From Ficedula albicollis (taxonomy: Eukaryota; Chordata; Aves; Passeriformes; Muscicapidae), in NCBI RefSeq assembly GCF_000247815.1, contig NC_021676.1, positions 4,555,544-4,619,543 of the forward strand: a DNA stretch of 64,000 nucleotides, given 5' to 3'. This document shows positions 39,685 to 64,000 of this stretch, one piece after another. The position numbers and the translations under genes are program-made. The notes below the pieces were generated by a model. That model made no database searches. It saw nothing but the letters and a program-made list of their open reading frames with translations, and had not been told where the DNA came from. Each line of letters starts with the position of its first letter. The first letter of the stretch is position 1.

Positions 39685-42600
39685 CTTTTGGGAGGGGGTT
39701 GTCTTTGAAGTGCTCAGGATTTGGGGCTGTGTACTGTGCTGTTCCTGTGTTTATATTCCTGTGACAGAATCATTTGTGAAGCTGTTTTGTGACTCTGGGA
39801 ATTCCTTAAGCCTGGTGTAGGAAGGATCAGTGTTGTGCTGTTAAAGCTTCAAATATTCTATGAACTTCTTTCCCCCTGGATATTGGATTAATAAGTATTT
39901 CCATGGTAATAAAAACAGATATGAGGGTGTTGATCATAATCAACTGTTGTAGATTATTAAAATGTAATTACAGTATGCAAAGAAACAGGAAAGTAAGCAT
40001 TAACATTTTACTGACCAAGCTGAATGAAATGCAGAAATAGTTGGAATTGGGCAGAATACAGGAATTTGGGCACTTTCTGCCCCTTGAACTGGGAGGATTG
40101 CATTTCCACCGAGCTGTGTAATTGCTGTAAGCACATGCTGTTTGCAAGACATGAATATTGTGAATTGCATAAATGCAGCCTCCTTCTCAAATACTTATTT
40201 TTGCAATAGATACTTCAGGAATCAGTTGCTTAATTGCCTGATTGTGACAAGCAAGATGAGACCAAAACAAAAAAGTGACTGAAAACCAAAGTATTCTGCT
40301 GGAAAACGTGGCTGCAGTGAAAGTTGCTGCTCTCCAAAAGGCGTTTTGGTGAGCTGAGCTCTGCTGCTGCTGTGCATAAGCTGCTGCCTTTGCCAGTTGA
40401 AATAAATACATCTTTGATTTTGGCCAGTGTTTTCAGTCCATCCTCTGGAGCACGTTCTGAGCCCGGTCTGTCAAAGGCCACTGAATTTTGTCAGTGTTAG
40501 GAGTTGCATAACTCCTTTGTGAGTAATTACTGGCAGTGACGTGGATGACTCAGCTCTACCTAGTTTTGTGCATCTCTCAGAATCTCCACAATCGCCTGGT
40601 GTTCTGTTCAGGAGAGAAAGTAAAACACTGCCCCTCATTTGAGTGCCCTCAGCCATTGCAACAATGTACAGATTTTGTAAAGATCTTGGAGAATAAGTTG
40701 CCTTTAAAAAAAAAAAAAAAAAGTATGCACATTAATGCTCTTAAAGGGGAAACAATGAGTGTCTTTATGCATTGAAAAGTGCTGCAATACAGTAATAATG
40801 ATGCTGGGTTCGTATCCCACTTCTGAAATTAATTTTGGAAATCTGCTATAGTATTCTGAGTCTCTGACAGGAGCCAGGAATCTGTTGCAGGTAGCTCACC
40901 TTGCTTCCTGCAGGTACCTTTGGAAACATTTCACAATAACCCTAAATCCAAAGAATCGTATGATTTGTTTACTCATTATAGGCAGAATTCTGTTATTTAT
41001 GTACTACTTCACTACATTCAGAATAAAATTTGAAATAGTTGCTTTCCTCAAGTTTCAGAATTACCTGCCATTAAACATGATTTGGAGACTGGCTGCTTTA
41101 TGCCCTTTGGTTCTGGAGTTAAGATCATGTACACAGGCAGGAATGAAAAGATCTCAAGTGCTTTGCTAATTCAGTGATCCCTGTGCTTGGGGTCAGCTTT
41201 GTGTCTTGCCAGAGCTATGACTTATTAAAGGTACACGTAATTCTCCCTTGATCTGATAATGGGAAGGATCAAAATATTCTTTTAAAATCACTAATTATAT
41301 GTTGCTGAAGGTTTGGTGTCCAGTCTGAATGTATGATTTATTTACCACAGGAAAAGAATTTGTAGCTCTCCCTAGTAATTGGTTATGGGTTTTAGGTGTT
41401 TTAAATTGCTTTATCTCCCTCTTTTACTTGGTGTGTTAAAGGGTGTGAGGGAGTTTATTCTTCCCTTTGCGGGGGGAATTGAGGGACTGGGGCTGCCTCA
41501 GAGTTTGTGCAGGTGGGGTGTGGATGTGTCCAGAACCCTCAAATTCCTCAGACCTATCTCAGGAAATCCTCAGCAGACCTCAATGTGTTGCTAATTAAAT
41601 TAATGATGTAAACTCTCTATAGATGTAATTAAGAATAAATGAGGAACAAATGTTGTCATCCTGTCAGGATTTTTTTTTCTAAAGTCTTTTTGACATAATT
41701 GGGATTTCTGATGTCAGCTTTCACTCAAATATTTTGAAATAAGTATTTGAAGTGTTCCTTCTGTGTGTGGGGAAGGAAACTGCTTGTTCCTGTTCATGTG
41801 GGAGAGCTGAGGTGCAGCAGAAACTTCCCAAATGGAGCCCAGGGAAGGAGAAACTGGGGAGGATACAGGAGCTCTTGGTAATCCTTGGGTAGAATTTTAC
41901 CTGTTTGAAGCCAGACAAGATTTTAGGTGAGTGATGCTGAATACTACTTTTTACTTCTAATTATAGTGTGATGATAAAATTCCCAGGTCTGCTTTTTCTA
42001 AAATTTTTGAAATTCTGTTTGAATGCCTCAGTCAAGACATGTAAAACCAGGGCAGGATGAACTTGCTTTACATCTTCCACTGCTTTTCCTGGAATTAGGC
42101 ATTTTTGCTGACCTTTTGCCTGACTTCTTTCAACCAAAACCTGTAAACCCACCAAGTCCTAAGGCATTTACCATATAAACAGTGAAAACATCCTTAACAT
42201 GGGGGAGGGGGGACAGATGGTTCAAATCTTTGGTAATACTGGGAATCCTCTGTTCTGCTGTACTAATCAAAGGAAGAACATGTGCAATAGTCATTCAGCC
42301 TTTTCCCAGCCCACAGAAGCCCTTTGGATATTCTCCCAAGGGAGCAGGGATGGTCCCAGAGACACATTGCTCCCTGTGAGGGACTTGGGACCCTCAGAAG
42401 TGAGTGTCTGACCTAAACTCTGAGCTCATCTATTTACATAGTTCCTTTTGTTATTTTGTACTAATCAACAACATGGGGTACTTTGTGTCATTTCCAGAAT
42501 GTGTGTTTGGAAAGTGTTGTCAATGTTTGCCTAAATGTCTGAGTTCCGTTTGAGTTTTTGTGAGAGTTAATATTTAAAATGTTCAGTTCTAGGACTTCAG

Positions 42601-45278
42601 CAGCACTGAACAGCAAAATGATTGAAAGATGCAGGAATCTCCTTGACAATCATAGTACTGGCTTCTCTCACCTGTTCTTTTTATAGAGAGCTGTGCTTTT
42701 TAATTCTCCATAACAAATTAAATTTGTGCATTCGTAGATATTTAGTAAATAATGACTTAGAGGTTAAAATTGTTCTGTTCTATATATGTTTGTGCAGAAA
42801 TATTCATGATTAAATCACTAAAAGGTGCCTCACTTGGCTGTGGAAGCTGCATTTTGTAGCTGGTTTCCACAGAGGTGGGAAATAAGTATTAACTGTCACT
42901 TTTCTTTTTTTGTCAGCTTCTGGTTATTGAAACTTGGCCAATTAAGTGACTGTACAAGACAGAAATGATTTGATTTTTGTCATTGACTTTTTTTAGCTGA
43001 ATTACTTCACAAGCTACCAGACTTTGGGTTATATTCCAACAAGTTTGCAGATTTTTGTTCCTTGGTTGTTTTTTTTTCTTTAATGGGTAGTGACCAGGCT
43101 TCACAAACAAATCTGGCAAAAGTGTAGTTGTGTGTACCAAGCAATAAAAACAGATTCGTGGCCTTGAACGTCAAATTCTTTGGAGTAGAAATTGGCAGGT
43201 GTCCCAGTCTGTATCAGTACAGATAGACTGGACAGGAAAAAACAAACACAAACCAAGGAGCAACAGTGAAGAGGAAAAGTGTACGATAGGAAATTGTTAA
43301 TTATGATGATTGCCTGCCATAAAAATCCAATAGCTTGGTGTACTTGATTTGCCAGCAAGTTGAAAGTACATTAAATGGTGTTCTTAGGAACAACCTAGAT
43401 GAAATAACACACTGATTTTGGGTTCAAAACCCCATTCCAGCCCCATATTTTGTATCTGTAGTTTTCAGTGTATCTGCAGTTCTTCTGGCTGGTAGCATTG
43501 GTTCCAGTGTTTAAGTAACAAAACTTTGAAAATGTTGCCCATATTTATTGAAAGAAAAGGTGAAATGCACAGTGAAATCATTTCAAATTAAAATCCAGGA
43601 AGGAACAATGTTATTACATTTCTGAGCACCTGGAGTAGTTTATTTCTAGTTCCAAATAAGCTTTTTGGACAATTTTGGTGGGTTTCACATTGGTTCACAC
43701 TTGAATGTGATCTATGGTGTTGTGAAAAGTAATTGCATGGAAGAGAGGTTGGAGGTCAGAGCTGGGCTGAACTTTGGTGTTACTTCTGGATTTATTCAGT
43801 TAATTTGTACAGTAACAAGCATAGTGAGCGTCTTGTCCCTCTGTCTAATTTGGAAAAAAATATTTATGCAAAAAAAGTTATGTAGCAAATGAGTAGCTTT
43901 GTTTTCTGGATCCAGGGTAATGCAGGAGTGATTTTTGGGTGTTAGAGGAGGGGTGGCACACATGAGAGATGAATGATGGGCATGGGTTGGAGGTACATTG
44001 GTTAAACTGAGTTGTGATAAATAGAAACTGTTGAGTGAAAATAAATTAAGCTTTATGTTATTTCCATGATCTGTTTTTCTGTTTTTTGGCTTTTTTTCCC
44101 CAGTGAGGATATAGTCCAAAAATAAGTGCCAGTATCTTGCTACAAAAATTGGAGATTTAATTTTCTCAAAAGCATTAATTTGTGAATTAACTCTTCAAAG
44201 CTCTCTCCAAACCAGGAGTCTGTAGCAGCAGTGGAAGTGGTGAGGGTTTGCCTGGGTGTCACAGTTGTGGTACAAACCTGTCCCTGCAGCCCCACCTATT
44301 CCTGCAGACTCTGGGTTTGGCTCTGAACAGAGCAATCTCTGGGGCATTTCTCTGTAGTCCTGTGCTTTACCAACTCCCATGCTGACAGTAATGCCATGTG
44401 CCACTATCTTAGGCAGGGATTTTAGAAAAAATCAGAAGTACAAGAAAAAAAGTCATTACCCAGCCTAAGAATTTAATTGGTTCAACTTCTGTTTTCAGAA
44501 AAATGAATGAGTTTTCTTATATCATTTCTAGTTAATATTTTAGTGTGAGACCTGTGCCACATAAAGGTAGAGATGCTGAACAATTAATATATAAATAAAT
44601 TAGCAGTTATTACTAGCAAAATCCATAAAGGCATTCACTCGTTTTTTTCAGGTAGTTCCAGTTTTTAATGAATGCTCTGCGTGTCTGAACAGAGCATGTT
44701 CTTCATATTTATGGTGTGTTTTTTTTCTTTTTTTTTTTTGGTTCAGCACTGAATTATTTGTGACTTAGAAACTAAGTTTTGAAATTATTTTTTTTGCTGC
44801 AGCTGTGGACTTGGTATTTTTAAAAAGGCTTGGAATAATTTTTGCATCTTTTCTTTTTAAACTGCAAATTAATTTTCACTAGAAGACTCCAGGTTTCTGA
44901 AGAGCATCTGCAGCATAAGTTTTGTGCATAACTGAGGAATTCTGCATCGTGTCATCCTGTAGGGGTGGTATCTGTAGCTTTTAAAGGAGTTTTAAATTAA
45001 TCCCAATTAAATAACACTGGCATAATAATAATAATGATGGCATTTACAAAGGGAGATGCTAAATGATACATAAGGGAGATGCTAAATATAACTACTGAGT
45101 AGTAATGTTTGTTTGAAACTACAGCTTGAAATTAGAGCAACCCCACCACCAGTTTTCACTTGTATGCTCTGAAATGTAAATTGGTTGAATTTTGAGCTCT
45201 TATTAATTTGAAATTGCTGGGTCTTAATGATGTTTTTTTTTTTTTTTCTTTTTTCTCCCCCTGCATTCCCCTCTCCAG

Positions 45279-63735
<18,457 letters not shown>

Positions 63736-64000
63736 GTATTGGCATAAATTCTGACATTCTGAAAATATTGGCTACTAGGTTTGAAAACCTATATTTGTGA
63801 ATTTTCCAGTTACTCTGTTTTTATATGTTTATAAGTTACAATCTTGAAAGCTGAAAATCCTGTACAATGGTGGGAACACCTGAAATAAAATGAGATTCAC
63901 AAGGGTGGAACTGGGCTGCAAGGAATTAGTGATACTTCAGACCAGTGCATTTCCTTGTTTAGTGGAGCAGGATAGTCTGCATTAATGATAGAATTTTTAA
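63736..64000 (+). other. RPS6KA6: RPS6KA6 intron (partial, runs off the window)
   Basis: Starts with gtattg after the AAG of the preceding exon. The exons for the rest of the C-terminal kinase lie downstream. Confidence 0.9.

Overview
This window is nuclear DNA from a vertebrate, almost certainly a bird and probably a songbird. Three things point there: GT-AG exons of two vertebrate genes separated by kilobase introns; several CR1-type LINE 3' ends, the dominant avian retrotransposon; and GC-rich minisatellites. There are no bacterial operons, tRNAs, rRNAs or CRISPR arrays. The gene order HDX then RPS6KA6, both on the + strand, matches the human Xq21 order. From general knowledge that block lies on chicken chromosome 4p and songbird chromosome 4A.

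Layout. 1-1926 is an intron of HDX. 1927-9431 holds the last five coding exons of HDX (206 residues plus stop), starting inside the recognition helix of its second homeodomain. About 6.2 kb of HDX 3' UTR follows, ending near a poly(A) signal at 15601. 15.6-34.8 kb is intergenic: minisatellites, CR1 fragments, an N gap, poly-C tracts and several near-identical tandem duplications. 34.8-37.2 kb is GC- and CpG-rich and is the best candidate for the RPS6KA6 promoter, but it is interrupted by 1266 bases of pure C. 37.2-45.3 kb is probably RPS6KA6 intron 1. 45279-63735 contains fourteen consecutive RPS6KA6 (RSK4) exons, 429 codons with consistent splice phases. They encode the N-terminal tail, the complete N-terminal AGC kinase domain, the turn and hydrophobic motifs, and the start of the C-terminal kinase domain; the gene continues beyond the window.

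The two genes are neighbours but not functionally coupled. HDX is a divergent homeodomain DNA-binding protein. RSK4 is a two-kinase signalling enzyme of the ERK pathway.

The strongest unusual signals concern the assembly rather than biology. An Illumina adapter sequence sits inside the contig at 35361-35387. Seven pure C tracts (27-1266 bases, all C on the + strand) look like mis-filled gaps, several flanked by duplicated sequence. A 1.7-kb tandem duplication at 25.6-29.4 kb is nearly identical and may be a false duplication. Biological points worth checking are a duplicated back-to-back splice acceptor/donor in an HDX intron, a NAGNAG acceptor in RPS6KA6, a G-quadruplex-prone minisatellite, and the hidden RPS6KA6 first exon. 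I found no new multi-gene system.
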